Source of the DNA: Bog-950 sp964615305
GTDB lineage: Bacteria > Bacteroidota > Bacteroidia > Chitinophagales > LD1
Length of the DNA stretch: 64,000 nucleotides
Direction of reading: 5' to 3'
NCBI GenBank assembly: GCA_964615305.1
Contig: CAZTNA010000005.1
Span: 124,001 to 188,000, forward strand
The translations under genes and the position numbers were made by a program. Positions 7,504-16,749 of the stretch are shown here, one piece after another. The notes below the pieces were generated by a model. It was given only the letters and a program-made list of their open reading frames with translations. It was not told the origin of the DNA and searched no databases. The stretch's first letter is position 1. Each line of letters begins with the position of its first letter.

Positions 7504-9861
7504 ATGCAGGCGAATTTCAGAAACATACTATATCTGCTTACCGTTATTTGTATCTTATCTTTTTTGCCATCCTGCAAAGTGGTTAAAAGCTTGCCAGATG
7601 GGCAAACACTGCTTGTGCGAAATAAACTGGTGCTAAAAACCAACGCTAAGCGTAGTCAACGCGAAAAACTACGCGAAGATTTACTAAAAATAGCAGCGCA
7701 GAAGCCCAATAAAAAAATTCTTGGTTTCATGCCTGTGCGGTTGTGGTTTTATCACTCAGCCACACGCGGTAAAAAACTAACCCGCTTTAAACAGTGGATT
7801 ATTGATAAGGTAGGCGAAGCCCCCGTGGTGCACGACTCTACCTTGTTGAGCAAGAGTGAAGCCAATATGGAATATTACCTTTTTAATTCAGGGTACTTCT
7901 ATAATGATGTTACCGATACTGTAATTACAAAGAACCGAAAAACTACTGTCATTTATACGGTTAAAGCTTCAGAAGCGTGGACAATTGGCGAAGTGGAGTT
8001 GCCAAATGGTAAAACCGTTGCCGACTCACTTGTTAGGATAAAGTACAAGGGAACATATTTGAAGAAAGGCGAAAGGTTCGATATTGTAAATCTAAAAAGT
8101 GAACGCGACCGGATAGAAACAGTGTTACGCAACAGCGGTTTTTATTTTTTTAACCGTGAGTACATTACATACGAGTTTGACAGCGTTTCTGCCAGCAAAA
8201 AAGTGAATATTAAAATTAAGCTAAACCAACCTTCAGATTCAACAGAACACGAGCAATATTACATCAACGATATTTATATTGTTACAGACTACAGCACCGA
8301 AAGTTTAAACGATTCCACAAAACGAGATACAGTAACACAAAACGAATACAAGTTCATTTCACAGAAAATGAATTTTAGAAAAGGAGTATTAACCGATGCG
8401 GTTTTTTTTAGGCAGAACGATTTGTATTCGCGCGAGAATGAATTACGAACGCTGAATCGTTTTTCGATGTTGGGCACTTTCAAGTTCATAAGCATTGAGT
8501 TTAACAAAGGAAACCGAACGGATAATTATCTCGATTGCTACATCTATCTAACTCCCGCCAAACGACAAGCAATTTCGTACAATCTTGAAACCAATGTAAC
8601 TAACGAAGGTCTGTTTGGGGTGGCGGGCTCATTAGGTTATAAAAACAAAAATCTGACAAAGCGAGCTGACCAACTATTGTTTGATGTTTCAGCCGGTGTT
8701 CAGTTAAAGTTCAGCACTAGAAAAACTGATAAGAAGGTGCAGATTATTACGGCAACCACTTCAGCCAGTTTAACTTACTATCTCAATAAATTTTTAGTGC
8801 CTTTTCGCGCTAAAGTTTTCTCGAGAAACACCAACCCGAAAACACGTTTTAACGCAACCTATAATTTTGAACACCGCTTCGACTTTGATACACTTGGTAA
8901 AGTAGCGTTCTTATATCAACTTCACCAGTTTAATTTTTCTGCCGGCTACGAATGGAACGAGAACCCTTTTAAACATCACCTGTTTAACCCTTTGGCCGTA
9001 AGTTTTTACTTGTTGCCATTGAAAGGAGGAGAGTTTTACTACCGTATGCGAAATCCATTTTTACGAAGCAGTTACGAAGAGCAGGTGATACTGGGGCCTA
9101 ACTACACATTTACTTATAACAGTCAACGAACTAATAAAGACAAAGTAATTACCTATTTCAGAACTAATATTGAAACTGCCGGCAATATTTTATATGCCGG
9201 GTTTAAGCTTGCCAACCTAAAATCGAAAAATGATTCGCTTTATCTCATTGCCAAGCGCCCATTTTCACAATACTTTCGTATTGATGCCGATTTGCGAAAT
9301 CACGTTCGAGTAACCAACCATAGTTCGTTTGGAGTCAGAGCTTATTTAGGATTAGGAGTGCCTTACGGAAATTCTATTGCACTACCGTTTATTAAACAAT
9401 TTTTTGTGGGCGGGCCTAACAGTTTACGTGGTTTCTTAATTCGTGAGGTGGGCCCTGGTGGTTATGCCGATTCTGTAGCGTACAACCGCGAAACCGGAAG
9501 CAAAACCAATACTGGCTTTTTTAATCAAACGGGCGACATAAAAATTGAGTTGAATACTGAATTTAGATTTGATATTTACAAATGGCTGAAAGGAGCTGTA
9601 TTTGTGGATGCCGGTAATGTTTGGCTGCTTCGAAAGGATACTCGCGCGTTGGCGGAGTTTAATTTCAAAAGATTTTGGACAGAGTTTGCCGTGGATGCAG
9701 GAGCCGGTATTCGTCTTGACTTCAATTTTTTTGTTATTCGCTTTGACTACGGTTTCCCTTTGCGTGATCCGCGAAGGGCGGAGGGTAAACGTTGGCAGTT
9801 TGCCAACGCTCAGGCTTTTAGAACCGGTCAGTTTCAGTTAGCCATTGGATATCCGTTTTAG
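7504..9861 (+). CDS. tamL: TamL-type BamA/TamA family outer-membrane lipoprotein
   Basis: A 785-residue Omp85-superfamily protein. The N-terminus carries a lipoprotein signal peptide with lipobox FLPSC (Cys at about residue 24), a trait of Bacteroidota TamL, which pairs with inner-membrane TamB. POTRA-like repeats fill about residues 40-360 (ANMEYYLFNSGYFYND, ETVLRNSGFYFFNREYI, LRTLNRFSMLGTFKFI), followed by a 16-strand barrel with the conserved loop-6 motif GGPNSLRGF near residue 640 and a final aromatic strand ending GYPF. The role is insertion or assembly of outer-membrane proteins or lipid traffic. A TTG directly precedes the ATG, but the ATG at 7504 is the natural start. No tamB is in the window; tamL heads a same-strand run to corA. 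Confidence 0.88.
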   Translation: MQANFRNILYLLTVICILSFLPSCKVVKSLPDGQTLLVRNKLVLKTNAKRSQREKLREDLLKIAAQKPNKKILGFMPVRLWFYHSATRGKKLTRFKQWIIDKVGEAPVVHDSTLLSKSEANMEYYLFNSGYFYNDVTDTVITKNRKTTVIYTVKASEAWTIGEVELPNGKTVADSLVRIKYKGTYLKKGERFDIVNLKSERDRIETVLRNSGFYFFNREYITYEFDSVSASKKVNIKIKLNQPSDSTEHEQYYINDIYIVTDYSTESLNDSTKRDTVTQNEYKFISQKMNFRKGVLTDAVFFRQNDLYSRENELRTLNRFSMLGTFKFISIEFNKGNRTDNYLDCYIYLTPAKRQAISYNLETNVTNEGLFGVAGSLGYKNKNLTKRADQLLFDVSAGVQLKFSTRKTDKKVQIITATTSASLTYYLNKFLVPFRAKVFSRNTNPKTRFNATYNFEHRFDFDTLGKVAFLYQLHQFNFSAGYEWNENPFKHHLFNPLAVSFYLLPLKGGEFYYRMRNPFLRSSYEEQVILGPNYTFTYNSQRTNKDKVITYFRTNIETAGNILYAGFKLANLKSKNDSLYLIAKRPFSQYFRIDADLRNHVRVTNHSSFGVRAYLGLGVPYGNSIALPFIKQFFVGGPNSLRGFLIREVGPGGYADSVAYNRETGSKTNTGFFNQTGDIKIELNTEFRFDIYKWLKGAVFVDAGNVWLLRKDTRALAEFNFKRFWTEFAVDAGAGIRLDFNFFVIRFDYGFPLRDPRRAEGKRWQFANAQAFRTGQFQLAIGYPF

Positions 9862-9900
9862 TTTGCCTATTACTTCAATAACTTTCTTTTTTTTGACTCT

Positions 9901-11103
9901 ATGAACTTAGTTTTGTTCGACTGTCATATTACTCGCCAGAATCTTCTGCCGCTTACGTTTACTCGCCCAGTGGCCGATGTGCGCATTGGTATTTTAACCA
10001 TACGCGAAAAATGGGAAAGTTACTTTGAACAGAAGTCGTTTTCGTTAACTGAAAACTATCTGCAAAAAAAGTTTTCATCAGCGCCATTAAATATGCCGGG
10101 GTTGTACGTGAATGGTTCTGTTTTGCCGGATGATAACTTAATGAAGGCTATTAAAAAATTAGGTGCGTTGCAAGTGCTAGTTTCAAACGGAATCATACTG
10201 GCTTTTAAAACAGAAAAACAACATCTCAACTACGAAAATTTTGAAGGAATTGTAAAAGGGTTTACACAGGTTGAATACACACATAATTTTTTACAAATTA
10301 ACAATACATGGAACTTGTTTCAATTAAATGCAGCAGCATTAACTGCTGACTTTAATTTTGTTACCAAAGGAAGAATATCGCAACCCATCAGTAGTAGCAA
10401 TACAGTAGTGGGCGATACCGGAAAAATTTTTATTGAAGAGGGGGCTGTGGTAGAGGCAAGTATACTAAACACAAACACAGGGGTAATTTACATTGGCAAA
10501 GATGCCGAGATTATGGAAAACAGTGCAGTACGTGGCCCCGTGGCATTGTGCGAACATGCTACACTTAAAATGAGTTCAAAAGTATATGGAGCTACTACAA
10601 TAGGACCACATTGCAAAGCCGGTGGAGAGTTAAACAACGTGATTTTTTTTGGTTATAGCAACAAAGCGCACGATGGGTTTTTAGGTAATTCTGTAATTGC
10701 TGAGTGGTGTAATTTAGGCGCTGATACTAACAACAGTAATTTGAAGAACAATTACAGCGCAGTTGATGTTTTTAATTACCGCGAAGCAAAGGCAATTGAA
10801 ACCGGACTTACATTTTGTGGATTGGTAATGGCCGATCATGCCAAAAGCGGAATAAACACAATGTTTAACACCGGAACGGTAGTAGGGGTTAGTGCAAACA
10901 TTTTTGGTGGTGATTTTCCGCCCAAATTTATCCCTTCATTTAGCTGGGGCGGTAGCCGTTGGCTACGCACTTTTTCGTTCGAAAAATCAATTGAAGTAGC
11001 TGAAAAAATGATGGAGCGAAGAGAGTTGAAGATAACTGAAGCCGATATCGAAATTTTAAAAACTGTATTTGAACGTGAAAGAAAATACAGGCGTGACGAG
11101 TAG
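9901..11103 (+). CDS. GlmU family protein (putative sugar nucleotidyltransferase/acyltransferase)
   Basis: A 400-residue protein of the Bacteroidota 'GlmU family'. The N-terminal half is a degenerate nucleotidyltransferase-like domain (NLVLFDCHITRQNLLPLTFT, RPVADVRIGILTIREKW at the start). The C-terminal half, about 165-340, is a left-handed beta-helix built from hexapeptide repeats (VVEASILNTNTGVIYIGKDA, VRGPVALCEHA, TTIGPHCKAGGELNNVIFFG). The classical GlmU N-terminal signature (LAAGxGTRM) is absent, so it may not make UDP-GlcNAc itself; true substrates are unknown. The product is cytoplasmic. It lies between tamL and tpiA with 40-50 bp gaps on the same strand and may be co-transcribed. Confidence 0.82.
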   Translation: MNLVLFDCHITRQNLLPLTFTRPVADVRIGILTIREKWESYFEQKSFSLTENYLQKKFSSAPLNMPGLYVNGSVLPDDNLMKAIKKLGALQVLVSNGIILAFKTEKQHLNYENFEGIVKGFTQVEYTHNFLQINNTWNLFQLNAAALTADFNFVTKGRISQPISSSNTVVGDTGKIFIEEGAVVEASILNTNTGVIYIGKDAEIMENSAVRGPVALCEHATLKMSSKVYGATTIGPHCKAGGELNNVIFFGYSNKAHDGFLGNSVIAEWCNLGADTNNSNLKNNYSAVDVFNYREAKAIETGLTFCGLVMADHAKSGINTMFNTGTVVGVSANIFGGDFPPKFIPSFSWGGSRWLRTFSFEKSIEVAEKMMERRELKITEADIEILKTVFERERKYRRDE

Positions 11104-11151
11104 TTAGCTGAACAACTCCCCCAAATTCATTTACTTTTTACCAATATAAAT

Positions 11152-11907
11152 ATGCGTACAAAAATAGTTGCAGCAAACTGGAAAATGAACCTTGATATAA
11201 ACGAGGCTGCAGAGTGGCTGGGTGCGGTTTCGCCACAGGTTGAGAGTCTGCCATGTGAAGTTTTTCTGTTTCCCTCATTTGTCATGTTGGGCGATTTGAT
11301 GGATATGTATGAAGGCGAAAAAATTTTGTTTGGCGCACAAAACTGCTCCGATAAAGAGGCAGGTGCTTATACCGGTGAGGTTTCTGCTAAACAATTAGCA
11401 TCTATTGGAGTTGACTTTGTTTTAGCTGGCCACTCTGAACGCAGACAGTTTTTTGGTGAAACAAATGCGGTGGTTAAAGACAAAATGTTGCAGGCTGTTC
11501 AACATGAAATTACACCTGTGTTTTGCTGTGGCGAGCCACTGACAGTGCGCGAAAAGAACGGGCAAAGAGAATTTGTTAAACAACAGTTAGAAGAGAGCTT
11601 GTTTCTGTTGCCTCCCGCTGCCATTTCAGAAATTGTGATTGCCTACGAACCGGTGTGGGCTATCGGCACGGGATTAAATGCCACCCCCGAACAAGCACAG
11701 GAAATGCACGCGTACATACGGTCGCTGATTGCAGAAAGGTTTTCGAAAAAGACAGCTGACGAAATACAGATACTGTACGGTGGAAGTTGTAAAGCAACGA
11801 ATGCGAGAGAGTTGTTTGCCTGTGCCGATGTGGATGGTGGTTTGATAGGAGGGGCATCGCTGAGTGCCGATGAATTTGTGCAGATAGTGCGTGATGCCCA
11901 ACAGTAA
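11152..11907 (+). CDS. tpiA: Triose-phosphate isomerase
   Basis: A 251-residue cytoplasmic enzyme that interconverts dihydroxyacetone phosphate and glyceraldehyde-3-phosphate in glycolysis and gluconeogenesis. All catalytic signatures are present: NWKMN (Lys) at the N-terminus, AGHSERR (His electrophile) about residue 95, AYEPVWAIGTG (catalytic Glu and the flexible loop 6) about 164-174, and the phosphate-binding YGGSCK near 208. Length equals the family norm. It lies 48 bp after the GlmU-like gene and 22 bp before a TPR lipoprotein gene on the same strand. Confidence 0.98.
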   Translation: MRTKIVAANWKMNLDINEAAEWLGAVSPQVESLPCEVFLFPSFVMLGDLMDMYEGEKILFGAQNCSDKEAGAYTGEVSAKQLASIGVDFVLAGHSERRQFFGETNAVVKDKMLQAVQHEITPVFCCGEPLTVREKNGQREFVKQQLEESLFLLPPAAISEIVIAYEPVWAIGTGLNATPEQAQEMHAYIRSLIAERFSKKTADEIQILYGGSCKATNARELFACADVDGGLIGGASLSADEFVQIVRDAQQ

Positions 11908-11929
11908 GAGCTGAAACACCAGATTACTT

Positions 11930-13003
11930 ATGAAAAAATTTGTTTTGTTATTAATGCCACTGCTAACAGCAATTCTGTTTTTTAATTCCTGTAAACAATG
12001 TAACACTTCGCAACAGGCAGATGTAAAAACTGACACAGTTGCCATTCCTCTGCTTGATGAATTAAACAAGCAGATTGCAGCCGATTCATTGAATCCGTTT
12101 TTGTATTACAAACGCGCACAGGTTTATGAAGCTAATCAGGACTATAAGAGCGCGGCAACTGACATGTATTTAGCGCTTACGCTTGATTCTGTACGCCCCG
12201 AGTTTTATCTGTATTGTGCCGAGTTGTTTAAAAAAACAGGTGATGTGCAGCGAGGTGTAGCATTTATGAACAAAGCTATTTCTATTGATTCGCTCAACAC
12301 GGCATTTTATGTAAAGGCCGCTGAGCTGATTTATATTGATAAAACCATGCCCGATAATTACAAAACGGCTATGAACTATTTGAATGCGGCTATTGAAAAA
12401 GATCCGCAGAATGCTGACATCTATTTTTACAAAGGAACTATATTTAAAGAGGTAGGCGATACGGTAAAAGCTCTTTCTAATTTTCAAACAGCCACGGAAC
12501 TGAATCCGCAGTTTTATAATGCCTACGTTCAAATAGGCATGTTGTTGAAAAACCGTAAAGACAAAAACGCGGAGAAATATTTTGATAATGCTATTCGTGT
12601 GAGCAATGCTCCTGAAGATGCATTGTACGCAAAAGCCAATTTGCTGAAAGAAGACGGGGTGAGATTATATGATGCAGGTAAAGAAAAAGAAGCTGTAGCA
12701 AAATTAAGCGGAGCTATTGATCAGTTTAAAAAAGTGATAGAAGTAAATCATAAAAACGCTGAAGCATACATGGGAGTTGGCTTTTGCTATTACCAAATGG
12801 ATTCGCTGCATGAAGCGTACAAATATTACGGTTTGGCGGCTACCATGGAGCCCACTTATGCCGGTGCTTATTTTAGCCAGGGATTGTGTGCCGAGGAGTT
12901 AGGCAAAACTAAAGAGGCTATTCAGCTTTATCAAAATTGCTTAAACATAGATCCCGAATTTAAACGCGCTCAGGAACATCTGGATAAGTTAAAAGGCAGC
13001 TAA
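11930..13003 (+). CDS. TPR-repeat lipoprotein
   Basis: A 357-residue protein with a lipoprotein signal peptide (MKKFVLLLMPLLTAILFFNS followed by Cys, lipobox FFNSC) and at least six tetratricopeptide repeats from about residue 55 to the end (for example PFLYYKRAQVYEANQDYKSA, DIYFYKGTIFKEVGDTVKAL, AGAYFSQGLCAEELGKTKEA). TPR arrays are protein-protein interaction scaffolds; the partner is unknown. It should be anchored to the inner or outer membrane, facing the periplasm or surface. It follows tpiA closely (22 bp), and a 160-bp gap with a promoter separates it from corA. Confidence 0.85.
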   Translation: MKKFVLLLMPLLTAILFFNSCKQCNTSQQADVKTDTVAIPLLDELNKQIAADSLNPFLYYKRAQVYEANQDYKSAATDMYLALTLDSVRPEFYLYCAELFKKTGDVQRGVAFMNKAISIDSLNTAFYVKAAELIYIDKTMPDNYKTAMNYLNAAIEKDPQNADIYFYKGTIFKEVGDTVKALSNFQTATELNPQFYNAYVQIGMLLKNRKDKNAEKYFDNAIRVSNAPEDALYAKANLLKEDGVRLYDAGKEKEAVAKLSGAIDQFKKVIEVNHKNAEAYMGVGFCYYQMDSLHEAYKYYGLAATMEPTYAGAYFSQGLCAEELGKTKEAIQLYQNCLNIDPEFKRAQEHLDKLKGS

Positions 13004-13104
13004 ATTATTGCAGGCAGATAGTGCAAGTTTTACAACTCGTGCGATCATAAAACTGATGTAAGTAAGGTCACACAGGAATGCCCCACTAAATTGTTTTTAA
13101 GATT

Positions 13105-13133
13105 TTTGCTTTTCGTGTATCGGTTTACATTTG
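13105..13133 (+). promoter_or_regulatory. Bacteroidota-type promoter of corA
   Basis: A perfect -7 element TACATTTG (TAnnTTTG, 13126-13133) with a TTTTG tract (13104-13108) 17 bp upstream that may serve as the -33 element. It overlaps an upstream in-frame TTG at 13131, which therefore cannot be the translational start; the ATG at 13167 is favoured. Confidence 0.6.
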
Positions 13134-13166
13134 TCCGCCTTACAAATACTCGCTTATAAATGGACG

Positions 13167-14111
13167 ATGGTAGTTTACCTGAAAAGAGAAAATGGCGGTT
13201 TGAAAAAACTGAGCAACCCTGAGAAAGGGTGTTGGATTCATTTATATGGTCCGTTTGGAACAGAGGAGACACAAAAACTAAGCGAACAACTTTCTATTGA
13301 TATTGATTTTATTTCCGACTCGCTGGATATTGACGAGCGCTCGCGCTATGAAAGTGAGGATGGTGTTGATTTGATTGTATTGAAAACACCTATACCGAAT
13401 GATGGCATTTCGGATATTGAAGCCAGTTACATAACTATTCCGATTGGAATTATTCGCACAGCCGATTTTTTAATAACGGTGAGTGCTTACAAAAATCAGG
13501 TAATTGAATTTTTTCTGAACACACCGCCAAAGAATTTTAATCCTACCGATACCGAGGGGGTTATTCTTTCCATCTTCGAGCGAAACGTTACCATGTTTCA
13601 GCAGTTTTTAAAAAACATAAACAACGAACGCTACGCGTATGAAAAAGCGCTTTACAAATCATCGAGCAATAAAGACCTCACTAAGTTACTGAATATACAG
13701 AAGAGCTTAATCTACTTTGTAACTAATCTTCGCTTTAATGATTTGCTGTTACTGAAAATTCAACGCAGTAATTTTTTGAAGATTAAAGACGAAGAAAAGT
13801 TAGATACACTGCAAGACATTATTATCGAAAATCAACAAGCGCTTTCAATGAGCGAGATGTATTCCGACATATTAAACGGAACGATGGATGCGTTTGCTTC
13901 AATTATTTCTAACAACTTGAACGAGATAATGAAACGCCTTACATCGGTTACTATCTTACTGACGGTGCCTATGCTCATTGCCAGTTTTTACGGCATGAAC
14001 GTAAAACTGCCAGGTGAAGAACACCCGTACTCGTTTGTGTTTGTGTTTGGTTTGTGCATAGGCGTGTCAACTCTTATGGGCTTTTACTTTGTAAAGAAAA
14101 AGTGGTTCTAA
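13167..14111 (+). CDS. corA: CorA-family magnesium/divalent cation transporter
   Basis: A 314-residue CorA. The large cytoplasmic funnel domain (residues 1 to about 250) contains the long helices (EFFLNTPPKNFNPTDTEGVI, LLNIQKSLIYFVTNL). It is followed by two C-terminal membrane helices, the first ending in the signature YGMN that forms the selectivity loop, then PGEEHPYSF and the second helix, and a KKKWF tail. The protein forms a pentameric Mg2+ (or Co2+/Ni2+) channel in the inner membrane. The start is set at the ATG at 13167 because the upstream TTG lies inside the promoter. It converges with rnhA, with only 5 bp between the stop codons. Confidence 0.93.
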   Translation: MVVYLKRENGGLKKLSNPEKGCWIHLYGPFGTEETQKLSEQLSIDIDFISDSLDIDERSRYESEDGVDLIVLKTPIPNDGISDIEASYITIPIGIIRTADFLITVSAYKNQVIEFFLNTPPKNFNPTDTEGVILSIFERNVTMFQQFLKNINNERYAYEKALYKSSSNKDLTKLLNIQKSLIYFVTNLRFNDLLLLKIQRSNFLKIKDEEKLDTLQDIIIENQQALSMSEMYSDILNGTMDAFASIISNNLNEIMKRLTSVTILLTVPMLIASFYGMNVKLPGEEHPYSFVFVFGLCIGVSTLMGFYFVKKKWF

Positions 14112-14116
14112 ATAAC

Positions 14117-14581
14117 CTAAGACCCCATTTCCCTTTCATAATACTCATCCACCAATAAATCGCGGCTGTCGGCTGCGGTTGTGGCAAGAACATCACAACG
14201 CTCATTATACGGGTGGTCGTTATGGCCTTTTATCCAGATAAATTTCACTTGGTGTTTGGCAAATACTTCCAAAAATCTAAGCCACAAATCAGGGTTTTTT
14301 TTGTCTTTGAAATTTTTCTTTTGCCAGCCGAACACCCATTTTTTTTCAACGGCCTCTACCACATATTTCGAATCGGAGTAAACACGCACATCTAAACCGG
14401 GGCGTGTCAGCGTTTCTAAACCCACAATAACTGCGAGCAACTCCATTCGGTTGTTGGTAGTTCTCCGAAACCCCTGGCTTAGCTCTTTTTCTTTTTTGCC
14501 ATACTTTAAAATTACACCATACCCTCCCGGACCTGGATTAAAGCGGGCAGAACCATCGGTATAAATTTCAACTACCGGCAT
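14117..14581 (-). CDS. rnhA: Ribonuclease HI
   Basis: A 154-residue RNase HI, which cuts the RNA strand of RNA-DNA hybrids (R-loops, Okazaki primers). The four acidic catalytic residues are seen in order: TDGS (residue 9), NRMELLAV (Glu), YSDSKYV (Asp) and NERCDVLAT (Asp), with the catalytic His in KGHNDHPYNE. The basic protrusion (KKWVFGWQKKNFKDKKN) that grips the hybrid is present. Length matches E. coli RnhA. It is a single gene facing corA. Confidence 0.97.
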   Translation of the reverse strand: MPVVEIYTDGSARFNPGPGGYGVILKYGKKEKELSQGFRRTTNNRMELLAVIVGLETLTRPGLDVRVYSDSKYVVEAVEKKWVFGWQKKNFKDKKNPDLWLRFLEVFAKHQVKFIWIKGHNDHPYNERCDVLATTAADSRDLLVDEYYEREMGS

Positions 14582-14611
14582 TATAGATTATACAGGTTGG
14601 GGCTTGCGTTG

Positions 14612-15256
14612 TTACAACTTTACAACTATTCCACCGTTTACAAAATTTTTGCCGTAACCTACTTCTAGGTTAACCCCAAACTTATTGGTAAAGTAATAGC
14701 GGGCACCTGCCTGAATGCCGCCAAACACAATTGGCACTGCACGTACTTCATCGTTCGTAGCATAATAGCTGTTAAACAGAATAGCCACACCACTACCAAT
14801 ATTTACTCCAGCGTAAATATCAAGCTTGTCTGCATGAAGGTTCTTGCCGGTTTTGTCGGCTATAAGCTGGTAGAAATGAAAATTGGCAATAGCGCCAATG
14901 GGCACAGTTAACTCGCCATCATAATAGGATGTACTAAATCCACTAACATTAAACCGCCCCCAACCCGTGCCGCCACCAATGCCGGTTGTAAACCCAATAC
15001 CTACATATTCGTGCACAGCAAATTCTCCCTGAAAATTAAACTGACCAGTGGTAGGAGAGTATGGTAATCTTCTGCCATAAAAACCGTAGCGATCGTAATA
15101 ATACTGGTTGTATAACCCATCTAAATGAAAAAATTGCGATCCGCCAATGCCGAATGAGAGCACTTTGGCTCCTTTGCCCCAAGCTTGTGCCTGCAAACTG
15201 TTTTCAGCAACTACAAATAAGATTATTGCCAATGCAAATTTTAGGATGTTTTTCAT
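14612..15256 (-). CDS. Small outer-membrane beta-barrel protein, unknown function
   Basis: A 214-residue protein with a signal peptide (cleavage after SLQAQA, about residue 25). The mature part is Gly- and Tyr-rich, with alternating strands (GAKVLSFGIGGSQFFHLDG, GQFNFQGEFAVHEYVGIGFT, DIYAGVNIGSGVAILF, GVNLEVGYGKNF) ending in GGIVVKL. This is the pattern of an eight-stranded outer-membrane barrel common in Bacteroidota. No specific family is recognised. It stands 30 bp upstream of rnhA on the same strand, though a functional link is unlikely. Confidence 0.72.
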   Translation of the reverse strand: MKNILKFALAIILFVVAENSLQAQAWGKGAKVLSFGIGGSQFFHLDGLYNQYYYDRYGFYGRRLPYSPTTGQFNFQGEFAVHEYVGIGFTTGIGGGTGWGRFNVSGFSTSYYDGELTVPIGAIANFHFYQLIADKTGKNLHADKLDIYAGVNIGSGVAILFNSYYATNDEVRAVPIVFGGIQAGARYYFTNKFGVNLEVGYGKNFVNGGIVVKL

Positions 15257-15399
15257 ATTGCTATGTTATTTTGTTTCACAAATATATTTTCAGGAAACGT
15301 TAAGGTTTACACAATTCTCCACAAACGAAACCCAAATTAATAACTGTTTACTTCTTACGTCAGTTCTAATCGTTTATTTTACACGGTTTAAAAAAAAGT

Positions 15400-16740
15400 A
15401 TGGCCGATTATCTCATAAAAGGTGCACAGCTAATTAATGATGGTAAAATATTTTTTGCCGATATGCTCATTCGCGGCAACCGCATAGAGCGTATTGATTC
15501 CAGTTTTGATGTAAAATTTAAAACGAATGAGGTGAAAGCCGATGGGCTTTATCTAATGCCGGGGATTATTGATGACCAGGTGCATTTCAGAGAACCGGGT
15601 CTTACACATAAAGCTACTATTCAAACCGAAGCCCGGGCTGCCGTAGCGGGCGGTGTTACTTCTTTTATGGAAATGCCCAACGTAAATCCGTTGACACTTA
15701 CAACAGAACTACTCGAACAAAAGTTTGATATAGCCGCACGCACTTCAGTTGCCAACTATTCATTTTTTATGGGTGCCGGTCATCACAATATGGAAGAACT
15801 GCTCAAGGTGGATAAACGCAGAGTGTGCGGCATTAAAATCTTTATGGGAAGCAGCACTGGTGATATGTTGGTGGATGAGCCTTTGGTTTTAGAGAAAATA
15901 TTCAGCGAACGCAACGATATTTTAATTGCCACACATTGCGAAGACGATAAACTGGTGAAACAGCGCACGGAATTATATGTAAAGAAGTTTGGCGAAAAAA
16001 TTCCCATGGAGTGCCATGCTGAAATCAGAAACGAGGAAGTTTGCCTGAACTCTTCAACAGTTGCTGTAGCCCTCGCTAAAAAGTATAATTCACGATTGCA
16101 CATCTTGCACATTTCAACAGCCGATGAGTTAAATTTGTTTACCAACACCTTACCACTAAAGCAGAAAAGAATAACAGCAGAAGTTTGCGTACACCACCTT
16201 TGGTTCGATAAGAGTGATTATACGGATTTAGGCAGCAAGATAAAGTGTAACCCGGCCATAAAAGATGCACATCATAAAAAAGAGCTTTTTACAGCACTAC
16301 TCGATAACCGCCTTGACATTATTGCCACCGATCATGCACCACATACTTTAGAAGAAAAAAACAACCTCTACACCAAAGCGCCTTCGGGCCTGCCACTGGT
16401 GCAACATTCTCTTAACGTAATGCTTGAGTTTTTTCACGATAACAAAATAACACTCGAAAAAATAGTGGAGAAAATGTGCCATGCCCCGGCTGACTGTTTT
16501 CAGGTAAAAGAACGGGGATACCTCCGGGAAGGATACTTTGCTGATGCAGTGCTGTTAGATATCAACAAAAAATGGAAAGTAACTCCTGAAAACATACTTT
16601 ATAAATGCAGATGGAGCCCATTTGAACAGTATATGTTTACCGGCCATGTGCAACAAACATTTGTGAGCGGAACGCTGGCATATAATGCCGGAGTGGTAAA
16701 TGACTTTTGTAAAGGGGAGCGTTTAGAATTTTCGAGATAA
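15400..16740 (+). CDS. pyrC: Dihydroorotase
   Basis: A 446-residue class I dihydroorotase, which closes carbamoyl-aspartate to dihydroorotate in pyrimidine synthesis. Signatures: PGIIDDQVHFREPGLTHK near residues 52-69, the metal-bridging Lys region GIKIFMGSSTGDML, IATHCEDD, LHILHIST, and IIATDHAPHTLEEK (catalytic Asp). The first His of the usual HxH is Gln (DDQVH); the same Q is familiar from Bacteroidota enzymes such as that of Porphyromonas, so this appears to be a lineage feature and not decay. All later metal ligands are present. It is followed 9 bp later by the DUF3524 glycosyltransferase. Confidence 0.95.
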   Translation: MADYLIKGAQLINDGKIFFADMLIRGNRIERIDSSFDVKFKTNEVKADGLYLMPGIIDDQVHFREPGLTHKATIQTEARAAVAGGVTSFMEMPNVNPLTLTTELLEQKFDIAARTSVANYSFFMGAGHHNMEELLKVDKRRVCGIKIFMGSSTGDMLVDEPLVLEKIFSERNDILIATHCEDDKLVKQRTELYVKKFGEKIPMECHAEIRNEEVCLNSSTVAVALAKKYNSRLHILHISTADELNLFTNTLPLKQKRITAEVCVHHLWFDKSDYTDLGSKIKCNPAIKDAHHKKELFTALLDNRLDIIATDHAPHTLEEKNNLYTKAPSGLPLVQHSLNVMLEFFHDNKITLEKIVEKMCHAPADCFQVKERGYLREGYFADAVLLDINKKWKVTPENILYKCRWSPFEQYMFTGHVQQTFVSGTLAYNAGVVNDFCKGERLEFSR

Positions 16741-16749
16741 TTTGGTCTT

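Noticed and set aside
13131..13166. TTG start that would lengthen CorA by 12 residues
   Set aside because: It overlaps the -7 promoter element TACATTTG, and the ATG at 13167 gives the usual CorA N-terminus.
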